DNA from: Larix kaempferi
Taxonomy: Eukaryota; Streptophyta; Pinopsida; Pinales; Pinaceae
Reading direction: 5' to 3'
DNA length: 64,000 nucleotides
Assembly (NCBI GenBank): GCA_027924585.1
Contig: BSBM01000636.1
Coordinates: forward strand, 3,054,001-3,118,000
Shown here: piece by piece, positions 1 through 10,930 of the stretch
Position numbering within the stretch: position 1 is the stretch's first letter
How the letters are laid out: every line of letters begins with the position of its first letter
Translations under genes and position numbers: made by a program
Notes under the pieces: model-generated
What the model was told of the DNA's origin: nothing
Seen by the model: the letters and a program-made list of their open reading frames with translations, nothing else
Databases searched by the model: none

Positions 1-816
1 GGATTGGATTACTTGAATTTAGCTTGAGATGTTTGTAGCTCTGTGGTTGAGCTCACTAGATTAGCACCCTCCTCCTTTGTTTACTGCTTGCTTGATAAAC
101 CCAACTGTGTGTTGGCTTAGCATGGTTGTTTGAATGAAACCATGGTTGTGAGTGAGCGTGTCTAGTTCCTCCTTAGTGGATACACAACCCAGCTCAGGGG
201 TGGTCTCTCAGCTGAAAAAATGCAGGCTGGACAGAGACCTATGGTTGGGTGGAACGTTGCTCTCACATAACCAGTTGTTGGACAGTTTCATCTTAAAGAT
301 AAGTATTCTCTGTGGTTTAAATTGTGATCATTTTGTGTTCTGTTCTGCATGTTTAATTATTCATGTTAATTGAATGATATGGTTATCTTAAGCTAGTTGG
401 CATGAATCCCGTGCTTAGCATGGGAATGCGAGTGATTATTGTATGATTGTTTCATTATTCTGCCTGGAAGAAATAGGCTGATGTATTTCTTTTTGCATGT
501 GTGTTATTATGGTTATTCCATTGTGTTTATATTGAGTATGATTCTACACTACATTTCAAGATAAGTATTCATGTGGTTTGAGTTATGTTAATCCTGCACT
601 CTACAATGATTTAATTAATGATCGTTTTTTTATATGTTGAATGCATGATGAAATAGTGTGTAATTCCGCTGTGTTTATCAATAATGATCTGCACACATAA
701 GTTTTTAATTGCTTTGAATTTTCTTACTAATGACTGGGGCTGAGATTGTCAAATAAGCCTGGTATGTTTGGTCATGCTTGCTCCCTTGCATTGGATTGAC
801 GAGAGGGGACGTGACA
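1..816 (+). repeat. NA1 5' LTR (3' part only)
   Basis: Direct repeat of 8144-8957 with scattered substitutions. It ends at gtgaca (811-816), three bases before the primer site. The first ~575 bp of this LTR, as judged from the 3' copy, lie outside the window. The short open frames here are also found in the 3' copy and are not genes. Confidence 0.8.
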
Positions 817-819
817 GAG

Positions 820-832
820 TGGTATCAGAGCC
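820..832 (+). other. NA1 primer binding site (tRNA-iMet type)
   Basis: tggtatcagagcc, the standard complement of the 3' end of plant initiator tRNA-Met, starts three bases after the LTR end. It fixes the element's orientation as plus. Confidence 0.9.
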
Positions 833-1062
833 CATGTTACAGCACTGGGGCTGGTTGGGCCAAACTCTGAGTTTGCAAGTGGATAGCAGAATGTTCTAAC
901 GTGGTATTGGTGAAGTTTGGGCGTCATTTTGATATGTAAAAATGGCAGGATTAGAGTTCTCAGATCTGGCAGAGGATCACACCATTGCATAGAAATATCC
1001 AAGAGTTTCCAATGGTACTAGACTTGCCTTATTTGGTTAAGGGATGAGGGAGATATGAGCCC

Positions 1063-2000
1063 CGCAAGCGCACAAGTTGCGCAGGTGGTGCACAGGTTGC
1101 ACAGGTTGCGCAAGTGGCGCATAGGTTGTGCACAAGTTGCACACAGTTTGTGCACAGGTTGCGCAGGTGGCGCACAGGTTGTGCACAGGTTGCGCATAGG
1201 TTGCGCAGGTGGCGCACAGGTTGCACACAGGTTGTGCACAGTTTGCGCACAGGTTGGGCAGGTGGCGTACAGGTTGTGCACATGTTATGCACAGGTTGCG
1301 CAGGTGGCGCACAGGTTGTGCACAGGTTGCACAGGTGACGCACAAGTTGTGCACAGGTTGTGCACAGGTTGCACATAGGTTGTGCACAAGTTGTGCACAT
1401 GTTACGCATAGGTTGCGCAGGTGGTGCACAGGTTGTGCATAGGTTGTGCACAAGTTGTGCACATGTTACGCACAGGTTGTGCACAAGTTGCGCAGGTAGC
1501 GCACAGGTTGTGCACAGGTTGCATAGGTGGCGCACAGGTTGTGCACAGGTTGCGTACAGGATGCGCAGATGGCACACAGGTTGTGCAGGTGGCGCACAGG
1601 TTGTGCACAAGTTGCACAAAGGTTGCGCAGGTGGCGCACAGGTTGTGCACAAGTTGCGCACGGGTTGCGTAGGTGGAACATAAGTTGTGCACAGGTTGCA
1701 CACAGGTTGCGCATAAGTAGCACAGGTTGCGTAGGTGGCACACAGGTTGTGCACGGGTTGCGCAGGTGGTGCACAGGTTGTGCACAGGTTGCACAGGTGG
1801 CGCACAGGTTGTGCACAGGTTGCACAGGTGGCGTACAGGTTGTGCATAGGTTACGCACAGGTTACACACAGGGTGCACGGGTGGCGCACAGGTTGCGCAG
1901 ATGGCGCACAGGTTATGCACAGGTTGTGCTGATGGCGCACAGGTAGCGCACAAGTTGTGCACAGGTTGCGCAGGAGTTGCACAGGTTGCGCACAGGTTGC
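1063..2000. repeat. Minisatellite of 9-12 bp units inside NA1
   Basis: About 940 bp made almost wholly of variants of aggttgtgcac, aggttgcgcac and aggtggcgcac. The units contain the palindromes gtgcac and tgcgca, and alternating purine-pyrimidine runs. No unit contains a stop codon on either strand and unit length is mostly not a multiple of three. This is why long Cys/His/Thr-rich or Arg-rich frames appear in several frames at once; they are by-products, not genes. The array lies 230 bp after the primer site, where gag would normally begin. Confidence 0.95.
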
Positions 2001-3834
2001 AAAGGGAGTTAAAAAGGAAAATTAGTCAAACCCAAAAATTCATAAAAGATGAATGGTGCATCGGAACAGAGATCCGCAAGTTACTGAGTATTCCTTGTTA
2101 TATGGACTAACTTTGCTTGATAGAAAAGTTCTCCTGAATCTTCCTAGATTTACTTCTACAGGTGGCTGAAGTTGGTAGTTCAGGATATTTTGCAACTGTG
2201 TAAAAGTGCAGAATTTTTGGTAAAATTTGTCATTTTTGAAGTAATGTAACTTCCACACCCGAAGTCGGAATGGAGCATGTGGATAGGAATTGGAAAGCTT
2301 ATCTATTAGAGAACAATGTTTCATCACTAGAATTCGAATGAGTGTGTCATACACCATATATTTGTAGAGCAGAAAAGTGCCAGTGGCTATTTTGACAAAT
2401 TGTTGTCGATATGGGCAATTTCTAGAATTGCATGCCTAGTAGCAGAGACCATGAAATCGAACCAGCTATGATGTGGAAGAGGAAGATCATGCAAAGATGA
2501 GGGATTGGAAAGGGAGAATTCCTTAACCCCTGTCTTGGTAACTGTATTTATATTTTATAAGATTTATGTACATAAAATTATGGCATGGGAATTCAGAAAA
2601 TGCAAGAGATTAGATGAGTGGCATGAATATGCATTGGTTTGCATATTAATAAAAATTGCACAGTGCATGAGCAGATTTTTGTGCACAAATATGATATTTC
2701 ATATTAGTAAAAGTAGTGAGGTTCTGCATATGCAATGAACCACTAATGGTAAATATTGTGGTTGATAATCACTATTGGTGTTGGTTTTGGTTGTAGGACC
2801 AAAGACAACAGAAGCATGGCTAAAGATGTTGATGATGTTGTTGCATGAGGCCAACAACCTTATGAAGAAAAGCTTAGGGTAACAAATCCATGATCAAGAG
2901 GTTGGTGGAAGAATTATGTAATCCTCTACAAGAGACCAATGAATCAGGTAACATCAAAGGTGTAAATGGAAGCCATGCAGGTAATGGTTTACTTATGATG
3001 ATTGCATAAGTGTTGAAAGAGGATTGGGTAAGAATCCATTGAACCATATTTAATAATCATAAAATGGTATGCATTTAGAGTTGAAATGCATTCATGTGAA
3101 TGCCATACTACCATAGTGTGGTGGAGCATGGAGTGGCGAAGGAAAGAGGCCTCAAACCATGTGACTGTTTAGAAATTTAGATTGCATTCATATAAAATAT
3201 ATTGTGCCATGTGTATGTTGGTTTTGAGCTTAATAATAAAAGAAAGTGAGGAATGGTGGTCCTGATTATGGTAATGCATGCTATATGAGGTGGTCATGTT
3301 TCGGCCATAATATGTTTGAATGCATAATATTCATGAACCAATGCAAGGTAGCATTGAGTGAATATGCATTAAGAAATTTTATAAATCTTGTGGTTATGCC
3401 TTGAATGAATGCACTTGAAAATCTTGTGTAAACATTGTAGATGTGCATGCATGTGTGTGGATGCACATGTTGTGATGCATTGTACAAATGCACGGTTGTG
3501 ATGTGTATGATTCATTGCAATTAGATAATAGATGAAATGATGAATTGTCAAAAATTATGAGATCATTTCATGAGCTGCTATGAATGCAGAATAGCAAAGT
3601 GCATGAAGAGGGAAGTCATGATCGATGGGCTATCAAAATACTTTGTGGAAGGGTAGAGTTGTATAAATCATAGGACTAAGAAATCATGAGTATATAAAAG
3701 TTTCATTTAAATTGCATGAATGATGTGACTGTACCTTGCAATTTTAGTATGATAATGATGCATGTGAAGTAAATGAGTTTTGGTGATATTGATATGTTAA
3801 CAGATCGAAGTGTTTGAATTATGGCATGTTATAA

Positions 3835-4640
3835 TTCTGAAAATACTTCAGTGACTGTTGCAACAATGAAATATTATATGCATGGAGACTTACAAGTGTT
3901 TGGCTGGTTGAAGTTTCTGATTACAGGTAGATTGTTTAAGGCATGGCAATGAGGGTAAGACCATGATGAAGGATGGAATCTACCATGTGAAAGAGTCAAA
4001 CTTCATGAGAAGGATCTCATGGATGTGAAATAGTTTATGTGCAAAACAGATTGTCAATTTAGATTTGTAAATCTCAGAATTGGAATTTTGCTAATAAATG
4101 ATTACTGACTATTTGGCTTATATAAAACGTGTCAGGAGGACACGCTGTAAGTGGATGCTCATGTATGGTAGCGGGCGTAAGACCATGATGGGAAGAGTGG
4201 TGTCACTTACAGGAGCCAAACAATATGAGGCTGAACTTATGGTTGAAACAAATCAATTTCTGTAGGAGACAGAACTGTAAATTCATATTGAATTTAATTA
4301 TTAGTGCCATTGATTGGTTATGAAACAACCAGGTTTGAATTTTAATGCTAGATGTTGTTGACTGTTTGGCTATTTAATAAGTGTGCTAGGAAGACACATT
4401 GCAGTAAGACTAAGAGAGAGGGCCTGGAGAAGCCAAATTTCATGGGAAGGGATTCCATGATTTGGAAATGGGTTTCGGGTGAAACGCCATTAGACATTAT
4501 TAATGTCTCATCCGCACTACATGATTGGTGAACAACATGAGTGAGATGGTGAATACTATGTCAGGAGGACATATGAGGGTTATGGAATATAAAAGGATTT
4601 GGGATGGCAAACCAAGGGACTGTCAACTCAGAGAAGGATC
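3835..4640. repeat. Degenerate ~215-250 bp tandem repeats in NA1
   Basis: The phrase gtaagaccatgatg recurs at about 3955 and 4169, with a worn copy near 4404. The phrase tgtcaggaggacac recurs near 4132 and as variants near 4384 and 4559, each time after a gactattTGGCT-like segment. The arrangement suggests three to four worn copies of a 215-250 bp unit. Boundaries are approximate. Confidence 0.55.
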
Positions 4641-4709
4641 CCCCATTCCTCATTAGTGAAGAGAAATTACATATGCAAAATGGATAAGTGTTCTGTAAAC
4701 CCAGACTGA

Positions 4710-4742
4710 TATCTATCTATCTATCTATATATATATATATGT
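4710..4742. repeat. Microsatellite (ATCT)n(AT)n
   Basis: Compound simple repeat of atct units passing into at units. Confidence 0.9.
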
Positions 4743-5427
4743 ATACGGGCATCTCTAATTGTTAGAATTACTACGCAGAGCATATTCCATTTGTTTATAT
4801 TATTCAAACTGCTTGAAGTATGATTAGGACCTACATAGTTCACATTAGTGAGGAGTGCACACCTTTCTGGTGCTGAGTTATGTTAGGGATGCCAATATTG
4901 ACTACACCCTAAGGGAATGGATGCATTCCTGGTGTTTCAATGTTGGATAGTGAATGTTATGAAATATGTTTATAGTTTTAGAGCAGCAATACTGATGAGC
5001 TTGCTTATCCATCTTGTGTTTTCAGCTTATACATATGCAAATTGGTGCTGCACATTAAAGGGAAAAGTGAAGAAAAGGGTACTCAAGAGGACTGTATGAG
5101 CAGTGGTAACCTTTGTGTAGTGTGAGTGGGTATCATGGGGCCATGATATTCTGCAGTTAAGAAAGTCACCTAAAGAGTTCCTAAAGGGAACCGCTGGTTT
5201 GCACAAGAGAAGGAGTGCCATCCTTGTGTGGGTGAAGAATTGTTATGCGCATGAAGGGTTGTGACACATGTGAAAGGCTGATGCAAGCCTTAAGAAGAGT
5301 AGTAGAGCCTTGACCTATAATGGTCGGTGGTGCAGTTTCCTTCCATTGGCTGATGACCCAGACGGATGTGCTGGCTCGGCAATGGAGAGGGCCGACCAGG
5401 TATGGGACTAGTTGGGCACCACCAAAT

Positions 5428-6180
5428 GCTTGGTAAATCCAGTCGGCGTAAAGGTGTACTGGTAGGGAATTATTTATTTGATGTTGTGGAGTAGTCTGCG
5501 CCCTGGCCAAACATCCCAGTCCGCAGGAGGATCCCAAGGCTTGTAAAGTAAAAGCAGGACCCTGTGGACCAAAGAGGAAATGTCCAATACAGATAAGTAT
5601 TCATTTTCATTTAATTCTTGTTTGGAATAATGAAGATTTTAGGTATAACTCTTCTAACAGCTAAGCTGATACACTATTGTTTCTTGTTGGAAACCTTGGT
5701 CATTGCAGGAAAGCAAGGACCCTGAAAGAACTATAAATGCTTGGTAAATCCAGAGAGTAACTGGTTGGGCACTATAGATGCTTGGTAAATCCAGAGAGTA
5801 ACTGGTTGGGCACTACAAATGCTTGGTAAACCCAGTCGGTGTGAAGGTGTACTGGTTGGGCACTAATTACTTGAATGTTATGGAGAAACCAGCGTGCTGG
5901 CCAAACAGTCCTCAAATACTTGATAATACCCAGTTGGAGTACTCGCTTAGCATATTGCTAAATGGGATGTCTGATAAAACCAGTCGACGTACTGACTTAG
6001 TATTACCTATACGAATGGTTGAGGAGTAGCTTGCATGCTAGCCCAACATTCGTTATTGTATCCATAGGGAATCCAAGGCTTGTAAAGCAAAGAAGGATCC
6101 TGTGGAATAAAGTGAAGACATCCAATGCAGATAAGTATTTGGTTATCTTGCAACTTCTTGCTTATTTAATATGAATATAC
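5428..6180. repeat. Segmental duplication with 41-bp repeats in NA1
   Basis: The block from 5428 (gcttggtaaatccagtcgg) to about 5640 is repeated with divergence from 5821 to about 6180. Shared landmarks are ggtgtactgg, ctggccaaaca, ccaaggcttgtaaag and atccaatgcagataagtatt. Between them gcttggtaaa recurs at 5739, 5780 and 5821, a regular 41-bp period. Confidence 0.75.
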
Positions 6181-6983
6181 ATGTGTACATGATTTGGTTA
6201 TGATTTCCTAAACTCTTGTTTAGAAATAAAACCTATGAAAATAAACTAAACATGTAAATTGATTCGATGTTTGAGAGTAGATATTGCTGGAAGCAAGGAC
6301 TATGAAAGCATCTTAAGGATGCGTGTGGACATGTGACTGTCCTAAAAAGCTTAGCTTGAGCAGAAATGAATGATGGTGCTAGTGGACTTGTGGGGGTCCT
6401 AGCAACCAAAGGTGTTGTGGATCGCCATGTGGAAAGGTTCCATGGTTGAGAGATCCGAGATAGACCATAGACATTAAGTGTCATAGCCAAGAAGGGATGT
6501 TCAAGCATTCACATGGAAGTGAAAGAGGCTAGGAGCATGAAAACCACAGTGGTGGTGTGGGTTCCAGAATGGAACAAGAAAAAGAGGAGAAAAACTCTTA
6601 CTGCTCTCTCTTTCCTTTTTTATTGATGCATTTATAAAAACAGAAAATTGTTGAATGCATGTATGGCTGAAAGTAGAGTGTGTTTATTTGCTTGACATAA
6701 ATTGTGAATGCTGAAGTAGTTAATTCCCTGTGAAAGAATGGACATGAATGAGCTCATGTGCCTATTGGGAAAGCATGAAAAGTATGAAAGTCTCATGGAT
6801 AAAGCATGGACTACACATGTCAATTGGAAATTAATTGACTGATTTAATGTTTATATTATGCTTGGCCTAACAGAAATTATAATGATGAATTTCACAGGTG
6901 GGAAAGTGAAACTGATTTGTGGAAGCTGTTGCGAAGCAAGTGTTGCTTGTAAGTAAAGTGAGAACCAGCTGCGCATAGTGACC

Positions 6984-7400
6984 ATGGCAGCAGACCATAG
7001 GCTATTGGAATTGGTTGAAAGTCTTCTTCAAACATTTTCCAAGACCCAAGAAAACCTTGGAGAAATGCTCAAGATACAGAAGAAGTAGAATGAGATGAAC
7101 CACAAGGTTTTACAGGACTCTAGTTGTCTGCAAAGGGAGGTAAAAAGCATTTTGGAAGCAATCAACAGTAGAGGAGACATTGGGTCAATGAAGAGGCATT
7201 CATCCAATCAGTCCATTAAGAAATGTTCCAGGCATGAATATTCAAAGGAGATTGAGAAAGTAAAGATGAAGCAACCACTGAAATGTTGGAAATGTGGAGG
7301 AGATCATTGCCACCGTAACTTCCCAACAAAGGAACAACAAGAGGGTAGCAGCCATAAAGTTTTCAGACTTGTGGATAAGCTGGAATATCAGAACCAATAG
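6984..7400 (+). pseudogene. NA1 small Gag-like remnant: coiled coil plus zinc knuckle, one internal stop
   Basis: A single frame runs from ATG 6984 to the stop at 7398-7400, broken only by TAG at 7086-7088, so 137 sense codons remain. The N-terminal ~60 residues are rich in Leu, Glu, Lys and Gln, consistent with a helical or coiled-coil segment. Near residue 95 there is CWKCGGDH followed by HRNF, which matches a retroviral-type zinc knuckle (C-x2-C-x3/4-H-x4-C) except that the last Cys is Phe. The ORF sits only 150 bp before the polypurine tract, so it is at the 3' end and not the usual gag position. It is most simply a leftover of gag, or a small nucleic-acid-binding protein of a non-autonomous element. 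It is probably not functional now. Confidence 0.55.
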
Positions 7401-7551
7401 GAGCAACTCGTGGAGGCCAAAGGACTTGGTCCTGAAAGTTCAAAGTAAAGGATAGAATGTAGGGCATACCTGCAAAATGTTTTGAAAATTTTGGACGTGT
7501 AAATTGTATATGTATTCCTAAGTATTGGAACACCGAGGACGGTGTTATTCT

Positions 7552-7563
7552 AAGGGGGAGGGG
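7552..7563 (+). other. NA1 polypurine tract
   Basis: aagggggagggg, two bases before the 3' LTR start tgtaatacccc. This is the usual plus-strand primer position. Confidence 0.85.
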
Positions 7564-7565
7564 TT

Positions 7566-8957
7566 TGTAATACCCCATTTTGACCCTTAGGATATATTGG
7601 CTTTTAATGTAAATATTGTATACATGCGATTGAGCCATAAGTTGCCAAATGTCATTTTGAAAACCCATTTGACTTTCCTTGGTGACATTTAATTCTGTGT
7701 AAGAAAGTTGTTGAGGAAATTAGTCCATGGATTCAATGGAGCATGGGCAGCCCAGAAATTCGTATGGCAGGGTATGGGCTCTGTTTTCTTGATCCACAAG
7801 TCACTCTACCTCATGGGAAGGGGTTCTTCCTCATTCCCATTCCATGGTGGAACATCCCGGCATCAGTTTTCATCCAAAAACGAATGCCCAACAGTGAGAA
7901 AAAACATAAATCGCAACTTTGCAAGAACCCATGTTTTGAAGAGCCATAAATGCCCAAAATTGGTATTGGATAGTGAAATCCAATGGGGGATCCATAGATA
8001 TGAACCTTGGGGCCAAATTGATATTATTAGATACCCCGAAATCCATTAGAAAACCCAATTTTTATAGCCCAGAAATCTAGTGACGGGATTGAGTTATTTG
8101 ATGATAGATTTGTGAGAAATCCAAGTGTGAATGTTTGAATAGAGGATTGGATTACTTGAATTTAGCTTGAGATGTCTGTAGATCTGTGGTTGAGCTCACT
8201 GGCTTAGCACCCTCCTCCTTTGTTTACTGCTTGCTTGATAAACCCAATTGTGTGTTGGCTTAGCATGACTGTTTGAATGAAACCATGGCTGTGATTGAGC
8301 CTGTCTAGTTCCTCCTTAGTGGATACACAACCCAGCTCGGGGGTGGTCTCTCAGTTGAAAGAATACAGGCTGGACAGATACCTATGGTTGGGTGGAACGT
8401 TGCTCTCACATAGCCAGTTGTTGGACAGTTTCATCTTAAAGATAAGTATTCTCTGTGGTTTAAATTGTGATCATTTTTTGTTCTGTTCTGCATGTTTAAT
8501 TATTCATGTTAATTGAATGACATGGTTATCTTAAGCTAGTTGGCATAAATCCTTTGCATAGCATGGGAATGCGAGTGATTATTGTATGATTGTTTCATTA
8601 TTCTGCCTGGAAGAAATATGTTGATGTATTTCTTTCTGCGTGTGTGTTATTATGGTTATTCCATTGTGTTTATATTGAGTATGATTATGCACTACATTTC
8701 AAGATAAGTATTCATGTGGTTTGAGTTATGTTAATCCTACGCTTTGCAATGATTTAATTAATGACCATTGTTTATATGTTGAATGTATGATGAAATAGTG
8801 TGTATTTCCGTCGTGTTTATCAAGAATGATCCACATGCATAAGTTTTTAATTGCTTTGAATTTTCTTACTAATGACTGGGGCTAAGATTGTCAAATAATC
8901 CCGGTATGTTTGGTCATGCTCCCTCCCTTCATTGGATTGATGGGAGGGGACGTGAAA
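7566..8957 (+). repeat. NA1 3' LTR
   Basis: Starts TGTAATACCCC after the purine tract. From 8144 it matches the start of the window. It ends at 8955-8957, where similarity to the 5' LTR stops just after gacgtga; the expected terminal CA has become AA. Length is about 1.39 kb. Confidence 0.8.
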
Positions 8958-9307
8958 AGGTTTGTGTCTTGTTCATATTTACTAATAGTTGATATACAAA
9001 ATCATAATGTTTGTGGCATGAATCCGCAACACATAAGTAATCTTTGACACTCAAATAAGCATTAGAAGATACTACAAGACCAATATTATAGGACTCTACA
9101 AGACCAACATCCTTACATGAAATGGATGCTATATCATACTGCTACAAAGAAATATGGCTACTGCAAAAATCAGAATTGTAATCATACCTTTGTTGCTTCA
9201 TCATTCCCATGTGGTCCATCCATGATGGCATGCTCCTATAGTTTGAGTTCATATTGAAGACTCAAGGTTGCAATATGGGTTTTCCTTTCATTCAAACTTT
9301 CGTATGG
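8958..9307 (-). other. Interior of relic element G, no intact gene
   Basis: Read on the minus strand the frame of the neighbouring ORF continues for about 40 codons past its stop, with further stops. Nothing is recognisable beyond that. NA1 probably inserted here and separated G from its distal part, which would lie left of the window. Confidence 0.35.
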
Positions 9308-9772
9308 TTAAAAAGGGTTTTTGAACATGGATTTATTTTCTTTAGGACTCCCACTTGATGGCTTATTTTTACTATCCTCATTTACATTTGAAGGATAAAC
9401 AATGACAATGGATTCACCACCTTTTGAACTAGATGCATAATAGGAAATTTTGGGTGCTCTAGCTACAAATATGCCAAACATCATCTTCCAAAGTTGTGAT
9501 GCGATGCATTCTAGTAACAAGGATTTACATTGATGCATGCTATGCTCTAACTCCTGTTGTGTATTATCAAATTCCTTCAATGAATTCTCATGTTCCTTCA
9601 TTAACCTATCCCACTTAAGCTTCTCCTCCTTAACATGCAAAGTAGGATGGAGAATGGGTAACATTCTGCCATCTACAAATCTAGCCATGGATGAATTTTC
9701 TTCTTTTGAAAGCCCGATCTTCAAATTTTCATCAAAATTCCTATTGAGTTCCCACCATTGTTGAGGAACGTG
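9308..9772 (-). pseudogene. Relic element G: 5' ORF with coiled coil, unrecognised
   Basis: An open frame of about 150 codons starts right after a primer-like site and has no good in-frame ATG at its start; the first residues read VPQQWWELNR after His. Residues ~45-75 form a Lys/Glu/Leu-rich segment (KEEKLKWDRLMKEHEN) typical of a coiled coil, followed by a short hydrophobic stretch and a Ser/Lys/Pro-rich tail. Its place directly downstream of a primer site suggests a Gag-type protein, but no zinc knuckle or known domain can be named. A frame with more stops continues to about 9200. It is annotated as a retroelement remnant with low certainty. Confidence 0.4.
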
Positions 9773-9783
9773 CTATGATACCA
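9772..9783 (-). other. Element G primer-like site
   Basis: Minus strand reads tggtatcatagc, one base off the iMet-type site tggtatcagagc. It lies one base after an LTR-like end gggtacattaca. Confidence 0.5.
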
Positions 9784-9784
9784 C

Positions 9785-10400
9785 TGTAATGTACCCAATT
9801 AAAAATTTAGGCACATTAACTTCAACTTTCCAATAGAGGGTAAATTGATGCCGAAATTTATCCCAAACAGTGGCTTTTAATGATTGTTCACCGAAATATT
9901 AATAATATGGATGATGTTGTGCATCCCAAAATGTATATTTTCAAACCAATATGATGTATTCAATAAGGTATGATATATATATGTAATACCTTTGCAATAT
10001 ATCCTACCCAAAAAATCTAAGATACTATCTCATTTGGAACCTCCAAGAACCATTGGAATCAAAACTAGGAAAACTAGTTTCAAACTACCCGAACAGAAGA
10101 TTGGGGCTCCAACTCTTCCCCAACACCTCCTAACAGGCTTGAATTTAACCCAAAAAGATTCAGATGGACCCGAACACTCACAATCTGATGACTAACTAAT
10201 TTAGATTACTTTTATGGAATCTTTGAATACTTTACATAGACCTTTATAACTGAGGGTGCGCCAACATAATTGTACATGTTGACCAACCAGTAAAATGATC
10301 ATAACTTGGGCATACATAAACCTTTTTGGATGAAATAAAAAGTGTTTCCTACTAGAAATGGAACTCCCAACATAATGGAACAGGGTAGGGAACATGTTGT
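9785..10400 (-). repeat. Probable LTR end of relic element G
   Basis: On the minus strand this stretch ends GGGTACATTACA immediately before the primer-like site, as an LTR should. The other end and a partner LTR were not found, so the length is unknown. No gene is seen in it. Solo LTR S1 ends with the same GGGTACATTACA on the minus strand, although the rest does not look alike. Confidence 0.35.
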
Positions 10401-10403
10401 ATG

Positions 10404-10660
10404 GATGGGGATGGGGAGTGGATGGGAGGGAGGGAGGGAGAGGGGAAGGGGGAGTGGATGGGATGGAGGGAGAGGGGGAGGGGGAGGGGACGAGGGAAGG
10501 GAGGGGGATGGGGGGGAGGTGAAGGGATGTGGTAAGGGAGGGGGAGAGTGGGGAGGTGGGAGCAGATGGGGGAGTGGGGAGGGGTACAATGGAGGCGATG
10601 GGGATGTCAAGTAAGGGGGAGCGAAGGGGGAGGAGGATCGGTGGGGGGCGGGTAGGTAGG
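10404..10660. repeat. G-rich purine low-complexity tract
   Basis: About 255 bp of (GGGA)n- and (GGGGA)n-like sequence, almost pure purine on the plus strand. The Gly/Arg-rich and Pro-rich frames on the two strands are by-products of this composition. Confidence 0.95.
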
Positions 10661-10930
10661 TTTTTTTTTTTAAATTTAAAATTTTGTTATTAATTTATAT
10701 CTTTTAAAATTTTGGTTTTTATTTTTATTTTTAAATTTTGTATTTTATAATGTTTTAAGTTTTGTTTTTGTTTTTTTAAATTTAGTTTTATTTGTTTTTC
10801 TTTGTTTTTTTTTAATTTTTTTTGAATTTTTTTAAAAAACTTAGTTCTACACATGAAATCACTGAAAAGACCTTTAAAAAGTTTGAAATGTTTTTATTTT
10901 CTCTTTTTTTTCAAATTTTCCCATAAAAAT
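10661..10930. repeat. T-rich low-complexity tract
   Basis: Long runs of T with ttaaattt and tttttgttt words, directly following the purine tract. No coding potential is seen. Confidence 0.85.

Larger units (their letters stand above)
2001..6983. other. Non-coding interior of NA1
   Basis: About 5 kb with no supportable ORF on either strand. It is A/T-rich, with many atgcat/gcatg words around 3050-3600. It holds the degenerate repeats listed separately. No similarity to pol could be recognised even allowing for stops and frameshifts. Confidence 0.6.
1..8957 (+). mobile_element. NA1: non-autonomous LTR retrotransposon, 5' end cut by window
   Basis: Bases 1-816 match 8144-8957 closely, which gives a pair of direct LTR repeats. 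Between them lie an iMet-type primer site directly after the first LTR and a purine tract directly before the second, so both ends of an LTR element are present. No protease, RT, RNase H or integrase can be found in the 6.7 kb interior on either strand. The only coding-like remnant is a short broken zinc-knuckle ORF near the 3' end. The element must therefore have been copied by proteins made elsewhere. The left end of the 5' LTR and both target duplications cannot be seen or confirmed. Confidence 0.8.

Noticed and set aside
1018-1962. Several long open frames on both strands, including a 272-codon Cys-rich frame on the minus strand
   Set aside because: All lie in the minisatellite whose units lack stops in every frame; the peptides are simple copies of the repeat and no start signal or family similarity exists.
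5027-5537. 64- and 118-codon minus-strand frames in NA1
   Set aside because: Low-similarity frames across a degenerate repeat; no motif, and not kept in the duplicate at 5821-6180.
7708-8058. 113-codon plus frame and overlapping minus frames
   Set aside because: Inside the NA1 3' LTR, with no protein similarity.
10299-10614. Pro-rich and Gly/Arg-rich frames of about 90-100 codons
   Set aside because: Products of the purine tract composition on opposite strands.
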